A stretch of DNA of 64,000 nucleotides from Asaia platycodi JCM 25414 (GCF_000614545.1 NZ_BAKW01000004.1:175065-239064); one strand, 5' to 3'; positions 18,486 through 28,658 are shown, counted from the stretch's first letter. Notes: a model not told the origin generated them from the sequence alone. Numbers and translations: made by a program.

Positions 18486-19561
18486 GTGATCGTCAAACTG
18501 CGCACTCTCGCCGGACTGGGCGCTCTCTCCGCCCTTCTGGCGGGCGGCCTCACTCTGGCAGGGTTCCCCGCTGCCTTTCTGGTCGGCCCGATGATTGCGG
18601 CCATTCTTTTCGCGGTTTCGGGAGCCAGTATCCCGTTGGACCGGCGACTGCCCCCGCTGGCACAAGCCGTGATCGGGCAACTCATGGCGCACAGCCTGAC
18701 GATGAAAGTGCTGCATGAAGTCGTGGCCCAATGGGCCATTTTTCTGGGCGGCGTCTTTTCGGTCATCATTCTCAGTTTCACGCTTGGCTGGGTTCTGGCG
18801 CGGCTTCGGGTCATGCCGGGCAACGTGGCGCTCTGGGGCGCCTCACCTGGCGCTGCCACTGCCATGACACTGCTTTGCGAAAGTTACGGGGCCGATCAGC
18901 GTCTCGTTGCCTTCATGGTCTATCTGCGTGTCCTGCTGGTCACGCTGGCGACGTCCATCGTGTCGCATCTTGTCGTGTCGGTTCATGGCCCCGTTCCCGC
19001 CGCTGCTGCACAGAACCTTCCTTGGTGGCCATGCCTCGTGGTGCTTGCTGCAACAGCCCTGATCGCGCCACTGATACGCCTCGGTGCGGCGCCCCTTCTC
19101 CTGAGTCTTGCGGGTGGCTGATCTGCCAGGCCGGATTCGGGCTGCATTACAGGCTTCCCCTCTGGCTTCTGGCGCCGAGCTATGTGGTGATCGGCTGGAT
19201 GATCGGGCGTCGCTTCACCCGCGACGTGTTGCATCATGTCTGGCGTGCCCTGCCCGCTGTGACGCTCTCGACCTGCGTGCTCATTCTCGGTTGCGCGCTG
19301 CTCTCATGGCCTCTGGCCCATATCGCCCATGTCGATCTGCTGAGTGCCTATCTGGCCACCAGCCCTGGTGGAGCCGACTCAATCGCCATCATCGCCGCAT
19401 CGACTCCGATCAATGTGCCCTTCGTCATGGCGATGCAGATTGCACGCTTCATGGTGCTGATTGTGGTGGCGCCGGGTATCGCGACCTTTCTCACGCGCTT
19501 CCTGCCCGGTGACAAGCAGCCAGACGCTAGTCAGGCAGGGCGCAACCCTGATAGTGCTTGA
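18486..19561 (+). CDS. AbrB-family membrane protein (PF05145; frame broken near 19110)
   Basis: About 358 residues, very hydrophobic, with two homologous halves of roughly five to six spans. The family signature repeats: FPAAFLVGPMIAAILFAVSG with LAQAVIGQLMAH in the first half, and PSYVVIGWMIGRRFTRDV with LATSPGGADSIAIIAA in the second. GASPGAATAMTLLCESYGAD is the first-half equivalent of the SPGG motif. The break at LLSLAGG/GWLICQAGF is mended by one G in the GGG run. The family is named after E. coli AbrB and is sometimes called ammonia monooxygenase; it is probably a permease of unknown substrate. GTG 18486 lies 10 bases after the preceding stop. Confidence 0.82.
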
Positions 19562-19605
19562 TCCGCTTCTGTTTGATGAGCCCTGTCAGCGAAGGTTCGG
19601 TCCTC

Positions 19606-19998
19606 ATGCGTTTTACCGTCGATCGCCTCGACCATATCGTTCTCACGGTTCGTGACCGTGCGCTCTCCGCCAACTGGTATCAGCGCGTTCTGGGCATGGA
19701 AATCGAGGAATACGGCCGCAATAATCGCGTCTCGCTGAGCTTTGGCGGCCAGAAGATCAATCTTCGCCCTGCCGACTCAGAAGGCTGGACCACCGCCGAG
19801 CGCGCTGCGCCGGGTGTGAGCGATCTGTGCTTCACCACAGCCATCGACTCAGAAAACATCCAGCGTCATCTGGAGAAATGCGGTGTGGTCGTTATCGAGG
19901 GGCCGGTCATCCGCATCGGCGCTCTAGGGCCGATCACCTCGGTCTATATTCACGATCCTGACCAGAATCTGATCGAGATCGCGTCCTATCAGGGATAG
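19606..19998 (+). CDS. VOC-superfamily (glyoxalase/dioxygenase-fold) protein
   Basis: A 130-residue single-domain vicinal oxygen chelate protein: FTVDRLDHIVLTVRDRALSA with metal-ligand His, the WYQRVLGMEIEEYG helix-strand, and the closing DPDQNLIEIASYQ with metal-ligand Glu. It resembles the YwbC/virulence-protein STM3117-like subgroup. ATG 19606 is chosen because the fold begins there; a TTG at 19558 overlapping the previous stop is less likely. As third gene of the TetR-controlled unit it may process the same substrate as the YecD-like hydrolase. The reaction is not predictable. Confidence 0.8.
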   Translation: MRFTVDRLDHIVLTVRDRALSANWYQRVLGMEIEEYGRNNRVSLSFGGQKINLRPADSEGWTTAERAAPGVSDLCFTTAIDSENIQRHLEKCGVVVIEGPVIRIGALGPITSVYIHDPDQNLIEIASYQG

Positions 19999-20001
19999 GG
20001 C

Positions 20002-20026
20002 GAGAGCGGAGCCAGGCTCCGCTCTC
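20002..20026. terminator. Convergent terminator hairpin
   Basis: GAGAGCGGAGC, loop CAG, GCTCCGCTCTC: a perfect 11-bp stem just after the VOC gene and just before the end of the convergent small gene at 20036. Confidence 0.7.
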
Positions 20027-20035
20027 TCGTCAAAC

Positions 20036-20259
20036 TCACCAGTTCTTGCTGATCAGCCAGAATTCTTCCGAAGTCAGCGTGACAAGACCGCCACCGGGCA
20101 ACGAGGTCTCGGCGGCGGCGGCGGCGAGGGCTTCGATGCGCTCGACCATGACGGTCTTGCGCACATGGGTTTCGGATTGCTCCTTGACCTGCCCCAGAGC
20201 GATCAGGCAGATTTGGCGGCTTTGGCGACGCGGGCGGCGTCGAGCGCGGCGTAAGACAT
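20036..20259 (-). CDS. Small hypothetical protein (frame broken near 20215)
   Basis: About 74 residues, Ala-rich and helical: MSYAALDAARVAKAAKSA, then after one frame change IALGQVKEQSETHVRKTVMV, an Ala run, and the ending LTSEEFWLISKNW. The start has an excellent ribosome site (AGGAG eight bases before ATG 20259). The continuity of protein-like sequence across the break makes a real gene likely. No family recognised. It lies alone between two convergent or tandem units. Confidence 0.55.
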
Positions 20260-20344
20260 GGCGTATCTCCTGTAAGATTGGCCTGCCCTGTCTAATCCAT
20301 TCCGCCCGTCACTTCACCCCCCGGAATACGGGAGGCGAGAAGCG

Positions 20345-20920
20345 TCACTTTGCCTGATCGGCGACGAAATCGAAGGTGACGGTTACAGGCAGCCCAACCC
20401 ATTGCCCCGACGCCCAAGGCCCCTGCCCGACACCGAACAAGGCACGCGAGAAGGCAGCCTGCCCCTGTGCATGGGCTTTGTTACCCTCAATATGCAGCGT
20501 GAAATCAAGTGTGACCGGATGGCTGAGATCACGCAGCGTCAGCGTGCCGATGGCCTGATAATGCTCGCCTGCAACCTGATGCAGGCTGGTCGAGACGAAA
20601 TGCGCCTTGGGGAAATGCGCGATGTCGAACCAGTCGCTCCCCGGCAGAGCCGTGTCGCGCTGGGTGTCACCTGTCTTCGCGCTGGCGAGATCGATGCTCA
20701 ACTCGATATGCGCCTTTTCCGGCTGGGCGGGATCAAGCGTGATAAGCGGTTCATAGCGGCTGAAAACGCCCTTGAAGGCCGATCCGGTCTGAGTGCCCGA
20801 AAACCCAAGCTGGCTATGGTCTTTCTCGACTTGCCAATCCGCCGCATGCGCGGTGGTATGACAGGCAAATGCGCCGAGCAGAACGCATACAGGTGTGAGA
20901 ACCTTGAGGGCAGGCATCAT
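20345..20920 (-). CDS. YceI-family periplasmic lipid-binding protein (second of pair)
   Basis: A 191-residue exported protein with a signal peptide (VCVLLGAFACHTTAHA, cleaved before ADWQVEKDHS). The YceI lipocalin-like barrel is recognised from QLGFSGTQTGSAFKGVFSRY, PGSDWFDIAHFPKAHFVST and GTLTLRDLSHPVTLDFTL, ending with FSRALFGVGQGPWASG. These proteins bind isoprenoid or fatty-acid-like lipids. It starts one base after the cytochrome b561 stop, so translation is probably coupled. YceI with cytochrome b561 is a recurrent pair (yceI-yceJ in E. coli). Confidence 0.9.
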   Translation of the reverse strand: MMPALKVLTPVCVLLGAFACHTTAHAADWQVEKDHSQLGFSGTQTGSAFKGVFSRYEPLITLDPAQPEKAHIELSIDLASAKTGDTQRDTALPGSDWFDIAHFPKAHFVSTSLHQVAGEHYQAIGTLTLRDLSHPVTLDFTLHIEGNKAHAQGQAAFSRALFGVGQGPWASGQWVGLPVTVTFDFVADQAK

Positions 20921-20921
20921 T

Positions 20922-21509
20922 TCAACGGTCCTTGATTCTGTTCTTGCGGAATGAAGGCAGCATTCTCAGCAGCACGGCATCGCGTAGAACGAAATGGTGC
21001 CGCAATGCCGCAAGGATGTGCAACGCCAGCACCCCGATCAGGAAATACGCCCCATAGGCGTGCAGCGTGGTGAACACGGCCTCGACCGGAGCTTTATCCT
21101 GAAGATGGGACAGAACAGGCAGATCGGGCCAGGGGATAACCCCGAACAGGACGGTCGGTATGGCAAAGACCGAACTCGATACCAGCGCCCAGCCGCTCAG
21201 AGGCAGGAAAAACATTTCGCCGTAGAGCAGGGCATGACCGAGCCTTGCGAGACGGATTTCGCGCAACCCCATACTTGCGGGCAAGGCTGGCGGGCGGTGA
21301 AGGAGACGCCAGACCAGACGGAGCAGGGCCGCGAGCAGGATGGTGATCCCGATCGATTTATGAAGCTGAAACAGGCGGAACATGGTTCCCGGATCGAGCG
21401 ATCCATGAACCATGATCAGACCGATAGCCAGCAGGGCCAGTATGCCGAGTGCCATGATCCAGTGCAGGATCATGGCCACGGCGCCGTAACGTTGCGTCGT
21501 GATCGACAT
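20922..21509 (-). CDS. Cytochrome b561 (YceJ-like)
   Basis: A 195-residue inner-membrane dihaem cytochrome with four spans. Haem-ligand His candidates are in MILHWIMALG, RLFQLHKSIG, TTLHAYGAYF and LALHILAALRHH. It begins RYGAVAMILHW as is usual for the family. It transfers electrons between a quinol pool and a periplasmic or membrane partner. It is flanked by two YceI genes in one minus-strand unit, which suggests that the YceI proteins carry its lipophilic redox partner, an inference from context. Confidence 0.92.
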   Translation of the reverse strand: MSITTQRYGAVAMILHWIMALGILALLAIGLIMVHGSLDPGTMFRLFQLHKSIGITILLAALLRLVWRLLHRPPALPASMGLREIRLARLGHALLYGEMFFLPLSGWALVSSSVFAIPTVLFGVIPWPDLPVLSHLQDKAPVEAVFTTLHAYGAYFLIGVLALHILAALRHHFVLRDAVLLRMLPSFRKNRIKDR

Positions 21510-21534
21510 TTGCGGTGCCTGACTCAGCGCCGGA

Positions 21535-22158
21535 TTACGACTGGCGCTCGAAAGCCCCTGCGATATGCAGGGTCACGCTGTCGCCAACCAGCGGCACGTA
21601 GCGGCTGACGCCGAAAGCCGAGCGCATGATAACGGCATTGCCCTCGAAACCGACGGTTTCTTTCTTGTCGAGCGGGTTCACACCGCTGCCGATCAGACGG
21701 GCCTTGATCGTGACGGGGTGCGTCACGCCGTGCAGTGTCAGATCGCCGATGATATTGGCGGTTTTCGCCCCCGTCTTGACCACTTTGGTGGACACGAAAT
21801 GAGCGGTCGGGAATTTATCGGCGTCGAACCAGTCACCGCCCTTGAGTTCGCCATCGAGCTTGGCAACCGTCGTCTGCACCGAGTTGATCGGCAGGGTAAC
21901 GTCGAGCTTCGCGGCCTCAATATGCGCCGGGTCAAGCGTCAGCGTGCCTGAGGCCTGCGAGAAGAAACCCGAAAAATCGCTGAAGCCCATATGCAGCAGC
22001 GAGAAGCTGATCTGCGTGTGATAGGGCTCTACCGCGTAGCTGCCAGACTGAACCGCCTTGGGGTCAGGCGTACCGCCCTGCTGGGCATGAGCCTGCGGCA
22101 CGGCGGCGGCAGAAAGAGCGGTGATGAGGGCGGCACTCGCGAGAAGGGTCTTGTGCAT
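21535..22158 (-). CDS. YceI-family periplasmic lipid-binding protein (first of pair)
   Basis: A 207-residue exported protein, signal peptide MHKTLLASAALITALSAAAV with cleavage after AHA. The barrel motifs are SYAVEPYHTQISFSLLHMGF, GGDWFDADKFPTAHFVSTKV and GDLTLHGVTHPVTIKARLIG, and the end FGVSRYVPLVGDSVTLHIAG. It shares only family-level similarity with the second YceI (20345), so the pair is not a recent duplication. It heads the YceI-b561-YceI unit; the b561 gene starts 25 bases downstream. Confidence 0.92.
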   Translation of the reverse strand: MHKTLLASAALITALSAAAVPQAHAQQGGTPDPKAVQSGSYAVEPYHTQISFSLLHMGFSDFSGFFSQASGTLTLDPAHIEAAKLDVTLPINSVQTTVAKLDGELKGGDWFDADKFPTAHFVSTKVVKTGAKTANIIGDLTLHGVTHPVTIKARLIGSGVNPLDKKETVGFEGNAVIMRSAFGVSRYVPLVGDSVTLHIAGAFERQS

Positions 22159-22207
22159 GAAAAGCGGTCCTGTTTTCAGATTTTCAGATAAGGTTCAGAG
22201 CGCGTGA

Positions 22208-22819
22208 TCAGAGCGAAAGCGCTGCGATTTCAGCACGCGCGGCGCTCATCGCGGTCTCGCGGGCATCGCCCCCTCGGCTGAGCCCTTCAGCGCGGATCCA
22301 GGTAAGATCCGTCAGACCCACAAACCCGAAAACGGCAGCAAGATAGGGTTCCTGGTGGTCCATCGACGCGGCGGGGTGACCGGGGCTGTACTGCCCGCCA
22401 CGCGTCGAGACCAGAATAGCCTTCTTGCCTTCGGGCAGCAGCCCGACCGGCCCCTGCTCGCCATAACGGAAGGTCTTCCCTGCCACCATGATACGATCGA
22501 CCCAGTTCTTGAGCTGGGCAGGCACCGTGAAGTTGTACATGGGCACGCCGATCACGATGACGTCGGCAGCAAGCAGCTCGTCGATATGCGCGTTGCCGCG
22601 TGCCAGATCGGCCTGAAGCGTCTCATCTGTCACCTCGGCGCCGAAACGTGCAGCTACATGACCCGAACCGAGTTCAGGAATCGGGTGAGCAGCGAGATCA
22701 TGATAGGTGATCTCGGCCTCGGGATGGGCTTTTTTCAGATGAGCGATGGTCTCTGCCGAAAGCGCACGGCTCGCCGAATTGTCACCCAGAATGCTCGAAT
22801 CGAGATGGAGAATCTTCAT
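22208..22819 (-). CDS. azoR: FMN-dependent NADH-azoreductase
   Basis: A 203-residue flavodoxin-like homodimeric reductase of quinones and azo compounds. It begins MKILHLDSSILGDNSASRAL with the FMN phosphate-binding loop. Further motifs are VPMYNFTVPAQLKNWVDRI, GKTFRYGEQGPVGLL and STRGGQYSPGHP. The Met at 22819 is the family start. The gene is divergent from a LysR regulator at 22976 that probably controls it in response to quinones or other electrophiles. The frame is intact. Confidence 0.94.
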   Translation of the reverse strand: MKILHLDSSILGDNSASRALSAETIAHLKKAHPEAEITYHDLAAHPIPELGSGHVAARFGAEVTDETLQADLARGNAHIDELLAADVIVIGVPMYNFTVPAQLKNWVDRIMVAGKTFRYGEQGPVGLLPEGKKAILVSTRGGQYSPGHPAASMDHQEPYLAAVFGFVGLTDLTWIRAEGLSRGGDARETAMSAARAEIAALSL

Positions 22820-22946
22820 GAGGGCTTTGCCTTTTCCTATCGGATAAACGGTGCAGCGCACCCGGCGAACCGGGGGCGGCCGCTTTGTCTTCGTAACCGT
22901 CCCACATTGTGACCCATCTCGACAGTCAATATATTCCGATGGATAG

Positions 22947-22963
22947 TATCGCTTTGCACGATA
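22947..22963. promoter_or_regulatory. Likely LysR operator between azoR and its regulator
   Basis: TATCG-CTTTGCA-CGATA is a perfect inverted pair with seven-base spacing, a T-N11-A-type LysR box, located 13 bases before the LysR start codon at 22976 and about 130 bases upstream of azoR. Confidence 0.45.
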
Positions 22964-22975
22964 GGTGAAGGCTCA

Positions 22976-23970
22976 ATGCTCGACAGGATCTCACTCGACC
23001 AGCTGCGCGTTTTCATAGCGGCTGCCGATGAGGGCAGCTTCTCTGCTGCAGCAAGACGCTTCAGGCGTTCTCAACCCGCCATCAGCGAAATGATCGCGAC
23101 CCTGGAATCGCAGATCGGCGTCCAGCTTTTCGACCGTATCGGACGCTATCCCCAACTGACCAAGGCAGGCGAGACCCTTCTGGCCGATGCACGCGGCATC
23201 GTCATGAATGTCGATCATATGAAAGCCCGCGCCTATGGCATGTCTTCAGGCATTGAGCCCGAACTTTCTGTGGTGGTCGATGTGTTCTTTCCCATGGACC
23301 GCATGACGCGTGTGGCGCGCGGGTTTCGCGAGACCTTTCCGCACACGCCACTACGCCTTTTCGTCGAGGCACTGGGCGGTGTGTTTCAGCCCGTCCTGGA
23401 TGGTCGCGCCCAGATTGCCATTGCCGGACCGCTGCCGGATGTGCCGCCGTCATGCTCGACCGAAGCACTGGGCGAGATCCGGTTCATGATGGTGGCTTCT
23501 GCCGAGCACCCGCTGGCCCGCCATGACGGACCGATACCGCGTGACGAACTGGCACGCCACGTGCAGCTCGTGCTGACCGACCGCACCGACCTTTCGGCGG
23601 GGCGCGAGCGCGGCGTCCTCTCTCCCTTCACCTGGCGTCTGGCCGATCTCTACGCAAGCATCATTTTCTGCTTGGCGGGCTCGGTTGGGGCGGGATGCCG
23701 GTCCACAGCATCGCCGCCGATCTGGAAGCGGGCAGACTGGTTGAACTAACGATCGACGGCTTCTCGCCGGGCGGGGCAAACATGCCCATGAGCGTGGTCT
23801 ATTCCACGGCAGAGCCGCCGGGCCCTGCCGGGCGCTGGTTGATCGACCACCTCAAGCTCTGCCCGAAACATCAGGCTGCGGGCGAAGGCGAAGAAAGCGA
23901 GGCCGAGAACCGCACAGCGGAACCAGCACTCGTCAAGGAAAGCGCCTGTCACCGCCCTCTCATCGTCTGA
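22976..23970 (+). CDS. LysR-family transcriptional regulator (frame broken near 23665)
   Basis: The N-terminal helix-turn-helix is LDQLRVFIAAADEGSFSAAA with RRSQPAISEMIATLESQIGV. The effector domain follows, with IAIAGPLPDVPP and GEIRFMMVASAEHPLARHDG. The frame breaks at LADLYA; adding one A to GCAAGC gives KHHFLLGGLGWGGMPVHS and continues to IDGFSPGG. The normal LysR end is near LIDHLKLCP, so the last 40 or so residues up to 23970 may be a read-through caused by another lost base. Divergence from azoR suggests it regulates that gene. Confidence 0.85.
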
Positions 23971-24089
23971 ACCTTGCCACCTGCACGCTTGTTCCTCTTG
24001 CGGGTCAGGCGCGTGCGGCGCAGCTTGCACCGGGCCGCCATGATTTGCGCTGGCATTTTCCGACCGATCTGGCCTAAACGAAGCCGCCC
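23971..24089 (+). other. Short stretch without an assignable gene upstream of queA
   Basis: One frame reads continuously through RLNLATCTLVPLAGQARAAQ to DLRWHFPTDLA and stops at 24077, just before queA. It could be the C-terminal end of a gene fused by errors to the LysR reading. I cannot name it. Confidence 0.25.
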
Positions 24090-25120
24090 ATGCAGATATC
24101 CGATTTCGACTTCGATCTTCCGCGCGACAATATCGCTCTGGAACCCGCCCGCCCGCGTGACAGTGCCGTCTGTTGCGCGTTGCCTCGGGGCAGGCTCTCG
24201 CCGAGCATCGCATCGCCGATCTGCCCTCGCTGCTCGAACCGGGCGATCTCCTGATCGCCAATGACACGGCGGTCATTCGCGCTCAGCTGGCAGCACAGCG
24301 CGGCGAGGCAAAAATCGGCATCACGCTCGACCGTATTCTGAGCGATGGCAGCTGGCATGCTTTGGCGAAAAATGCCCGCAAGCTGCGCCCCGGTGACACG
24401 CTGCGTTTCGGCGCCGATCCGGTCACGGCAGAAGTGGTCGAGAATGAAGCGATGGCGCCATTTCCATGCGGTTTTCGACAGAAGGCACGGCCTTCGACGA
24501 TTTTTTGAAGCGTGTCGGCGCGCTGGCCCTGCCCCCTTATATCGACCGTCCCACCGGTCCAACCGCTCAGGATGACAGCGATTACGCGACCATTTTCGAG
24601 CGTTATAAAGGCGCGGTCGCAGCCCCGACTGCGGGGCTTCATTTCACCCCAGGGCTTCTGGCCGCGCTCGATGCGCGCGGCGTGACGCGCCATACGCTCA
24701 CACTGCATGTCGGCGCAGGGACGTTCCTGCCTGTACGTGACGATATCGCCAGTCACAAGATGCATGCGGAATGGGGGCGTATCGACACCCGTACCGCGCA
24801 GCTCATCAATGACACGCGGGCCAGTGGCAGAAAAATCATCGCGGTCGGCACAACCAGCTTGCGTCTGCTGGAAAGTGCAGCGGATGAAAACGGTATCGTG
24901 CGCCCGTGGGAAGGCGAGACAGCATCTTCATCAAGCCAGGCTATCGTTTTCGCGCTGTCGACAGGCTGATGACCAATTTCCATCTGCCACGCTCGACGCT
25001 CTTCATGCTCGTCTGCGCGCTGGCTGGCACAGACACGATGCGTGCGGCCTATGCCCACGCCATTGCCGAGAAATTCCGCTTCTATTCCTACGGAGATGCC
25101 TGCTTGCTGGACCGCGCGCC

Positions 25121-25124
<4 letters not shown>
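24090..25124 (+). CDS. queA: S-adenosylmethionine:tRNA ribosyltransferase-isomerase QueA (three or more frame breaks)
   Basis: QueA transfers and isomerises the ribosyl group of S-adenosylmethionine onto preQ1-modified tRNA, giving epoxyqueuosine. It starts [20 protein letters not shown], the family beginning. Further blocks are [73 protein letters not shown] and [20 protein letters not shown]. Breaks occur near 24160 (one C), 24455 and 24925. Length after repair is about 345 residues. Its stop overlaps the tgt start (ATGA), so the two are translationally coupled. Confidence 0.94.
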
Positions 25125-26289
<1,165 letters not shown>

Positions 26290-26302
26290 CGCCTCACACA
26301 TC

Positions 26303-27364
26303 ATGACGACAAGCATCGAAGACCGCATTGCCGACCATGCGCGGCATCTCGGCTTCGATGCGATCGGGTTCTGCGATGCTTCCTTGCCTGATGCGGCCCG
26401 CGCGCGCCTGCGTCAATTCGTGGAAGACGGGCGACATGGGACGATGAGCTGGATGGAACAGCGTATCGACCAGCGCGGCAACCCAAAGGCACTCTGGCCG
26501 GAAGTCCGCAGCGTGATTTCGCTGGGGCTTTCCTACGCGCCTGAAGCCGACCCTGCCGAAACGCTCGACCAGCCCGATACCGGCACGATTTCGGTCTACG
26601 CCCGCCATCGTGACTATCATGACGTGCTGAAAGGGATGCTCAAGCATCTGGCTCAGTTCGTGGTGCGTCAGGATGTCGGCGGTGATGGCACGCAGGTAAA
26701 GGTTTTCGTCGATACCGCCCCGGTGCTGGAAAAACCCCTGGCGGAACAGGCTCAGCTCGGCTGGCAGGGTAAACACACCAATCTGGTCTCGCGCGATCAC
26801 GGGTCATGGCTGCTGCTTGGCGAGATCTATACCACCCTCGCCCTCTCCCCTACGCCACCGCGCGCCGGATCCTGCGGTAGCTGCACACGCTGCCTCACGG
26901 CCTGCCCGACCGAAGCTTTTCCCGCACCCTATCAGCTCGATGCGCGGCGGTGCATTGCCTACCTCACCATCGAATATGACGGGCCCATTCCTGTCGAATT
27001 CCGCCGGGCGATGGGCAATCGCATCTATGGCTGCGATGATTGCCTGAATGCCTGCCCGTGGAACCGCTTTGCCGCAACGTCGCGCCATTTGAAGCTGCAA
27101 CCCCGCGCCGATCTGATGGCGCCAAAGCTCGACGATCTGGCCCGGCTGGACGATGCCGGTTTTCGCAGGTTCTTCAGCGGCTCGCCCATCAAGCGCATCG
27201 GGCGCAACCGCTTTGTGCGTAATGTGCTGATCGCCCTTGGAAATTCCGGAGATCGCACGCATCTCCCGCTGGTTGCGCATCTGGCGCAGGATGAGAGTCC
27301 GATCGTCGCTGATGCTGCCTTGTGGGCACAATCCGAATTGCAGGGAGCGGCATCGAATGAGTGA
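26303..27364 (+). CDS. queG: Epoxyqueuosine reductase QueG
   Basis: A 353-residue cobalamin- and iron-sulfur-dependent enzyme doing the last step of queuosine synthesis. It begins IADHARHLGFDAIGFCDASL. Two 4Fe-4S binding sets are visible: CGSCTRCLTACPT and CDDCLNACPWN. Other family blocks are GTMSWMEQR, KVFVDTAPVLEKPLAEQAQL and RRCIAYLTIEYDGPIP. The C-terminal HEAT-like part follows. ATG 26303 gives the right length. The frame is intact, unlike queA and tgt. Its stop overlaps the start of a small ribbon-helix-helix gene. Confidence 0.96.
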   Translation: MTTSIEDRIADHARHLGFDAIGFCDASLPDAARARLRQFVEDGRHGTMSWMEQRIDQRGNPKALWPEVRSVISLGLSYAPEADPAETLDQPDTGTISVYARHRDYHDVLKGMLKHLAQFVVRQDVGGDGTQVKVFVDTAPVLEKPLAEQAQLGWQGKHTNLVSRDHGSWLLLGEIYTTLALSPTPPRAGSCGSCTRCLTACPTEAFPAPYQLDARRCIAYLTIEYDGPIPVEFRRAMGNRIYGCDDCLNACPWNRFAATSRHLKLQPRADLMAPKLDDLARLDDAGFRRFFSGSPIKRIGRNRFVRNVLIALGNSGDRTHLPLVAHLAQDESPIVADAALWAQSELQGAASNE

Positions 27365-27566
27365 TCTCGTCAAACGCAGCTTCACCCTCTCGCGCCATCG
27401 CACCAGTATCGCGCTGGAGCCCGAATTCTGGGCCGTGCTGGAAGAAATGAGCGAGAGCCACTCCCTCGCTTCCCTGATCGCGCGTATTGACGCGACCCGC
27501 CCGCCTGAACGCCCCCTGGCATCGGCGCTGCGCGTGGCTTGCCTGCTTTCTCTGCAGGGTAGTTGA
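27357..27566 (+). CDS. Ribbon-helix-helix domain protein (RHH_4 type)
   Basis: A 69-residue protein whose ATG (27357) overlaps the end of queG by eight bases. LVKRSFTLSRHRTSIALEPE is the beta-strand and first helix; FWAVLEEMSESHSLASLIA is the second helix; PPERPLASALRVACL is a conserved end. This matches the alphaproteobacterial ribbon-helix-helix family (PF13467-like). It may be a DNA-binding regulator; whether it acts on the queuosine genes is unknown. Confidence 0.75.
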   Translation: MSDLVKRSFTLSRHRTSIALEPEFWAVLEEMSESHSLASLIARIDATRPPERPLASALRVACLLSLQGS

Positions 27567-27636
27567 CGACCATCCCGAAACCAGCGTCCCTCAGAATGAG
27601 AGACGCGGTGCCACCCTCTTTACCAACACGAGCCAC

Positions 27637-27891
27637 TCAGCCTTTTCTGCGACTGACCATCAACACGCCCAGCCCCGTCACGATGAAGTACGCCAGAACC
27701 GTGCTGACAAGCATCATCGTCAAAACGATGATGCTGGCCTGGCTCAGGCCCAGACCGAGAGCGTCATTGAGATAAAAGACGGGCGACAGGATCTTCCACG
27801 AGCGTCCCGACCAGGCGAAGTAGTGATGGGTCGCATTGCCAAGAGCGAGATAGATGAGAAGAGCGACTGGCAGGGTGATCAGCGCTTTCAT
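27637..27891 (-). CDS. Small two-span membrane protein coupled to the DUF2778 gene
   Basis: An 84-residue protein with two hydrophobic helices, LITLPVALLIYLALGNATHH and SIIVLTMMLVSTVLAYFIV, and a central loop SGRSWKILSPVFYLNDALG expected in the periplasm. The ATG overlaps the upstream stop (ATGA), so the gene is translationally coupled to the DUF2778 protein. Placement and periplasmic loop would suit an immunity protein against a periplasmic peptidoglycan-active partner, but no homology supports that. Confidence 0.6.
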   Translation of the reverse strand: MKALITLPVALLIYLALGNATHHYFAWSGRSWKILSPVFYLNDALGLGLSQASIIVLTMMLVSTVLAYFIVTGLGVLMVSRRKG

Positions 27892-28425
27892 TTGACCTCC
27901 AGCGTCCCGTAAAGGCGCATCCCGCTCAGATAGGCGAGGGGTTGCGCGAGGAGAAACTCGCGCAGGCGATAGAAATCATGTGTGTCAGGCAGGGTGATGC
28001 ATCCCTCGCTGATCCCCCAGAAACCGACCGGATGTAGCCGGAAAGCCCCTCGCCTGATGCCGTCTATCGAGGTCTGATCGTCTATGACGCCATCGTCACG
28101 ATAGAGCGCGAACCAGTCCCGACGCCTTGTGCCTGCAAAAAGATCGCTGACCTGATCCCTGACACCCCCCAGACGCCCCCCACACTGCCGATCGAGGATA
28201 TGATAAAGCCCCGCTGGAAGAGGGCCGTTATTTTTATTATTGGCCGCGGCAGGGTGATTGGTGAAGCCGCCCGACCCTGAATAGGCGGGGAAGAAACCGA
28301 ACCCTGCGCAGGTGAGAACCGAGAAATCCTTCTCGTTCAGGTAAAAGACGCAATGCGCAGGCAATCGACCTGTCTCCGTTATCAAAACCAGACTTGTTCA
28401 ATACAATGATCTTCTCTCTTTTCAT
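27888..28425 (-). CDS. DUF2778 (Tlde1/L,D-transpeptidase-like) protein, N-terminal frame uncertain
   Basis: About 165-179 residues. The conserved region runs from VFYLNEKDFSVLTCAGFGFF through AYSGSGGFTNHPAAANNKNN and GPLPAGLYHI to FRLHPVGFWGISEGCITLP, which supplies the His and Cys of an L,D-transpeptidase-like site (H-x7-SEGC). The family includes type VI effectors (Tlde1) that alter peptidoglycan, and also non-effector proteins. The start is unclear: ATG 28425 (MKREKIIVLNKSG) has a good upstream GGAA but needs one frame change near 28386; TTG 28385 is in frame. No signal peptide is seen. A coupled small membrane gene follows. Confidence 0.72.
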
Positions 28426-28658
28426 GATTTCCGCTGAAAGACCATCGCGTCACCGCCCTGCACGCGTGTTTGTCAGCCGCACCGATGCCGTCGCATCGGG
28501 TACCGCGACCACGCGCTCATCCTCATTGTTTCTGCGCCATGTCAACGAACAGCCTCTCACATGATCGCGAGCAAGCCTCTAGCCAATGATGATCGTTCTC
28601 GATATTTAACGACATCATCATAAGGCTCACATTTGTGACGCAAGGGCTTCATCGATCC

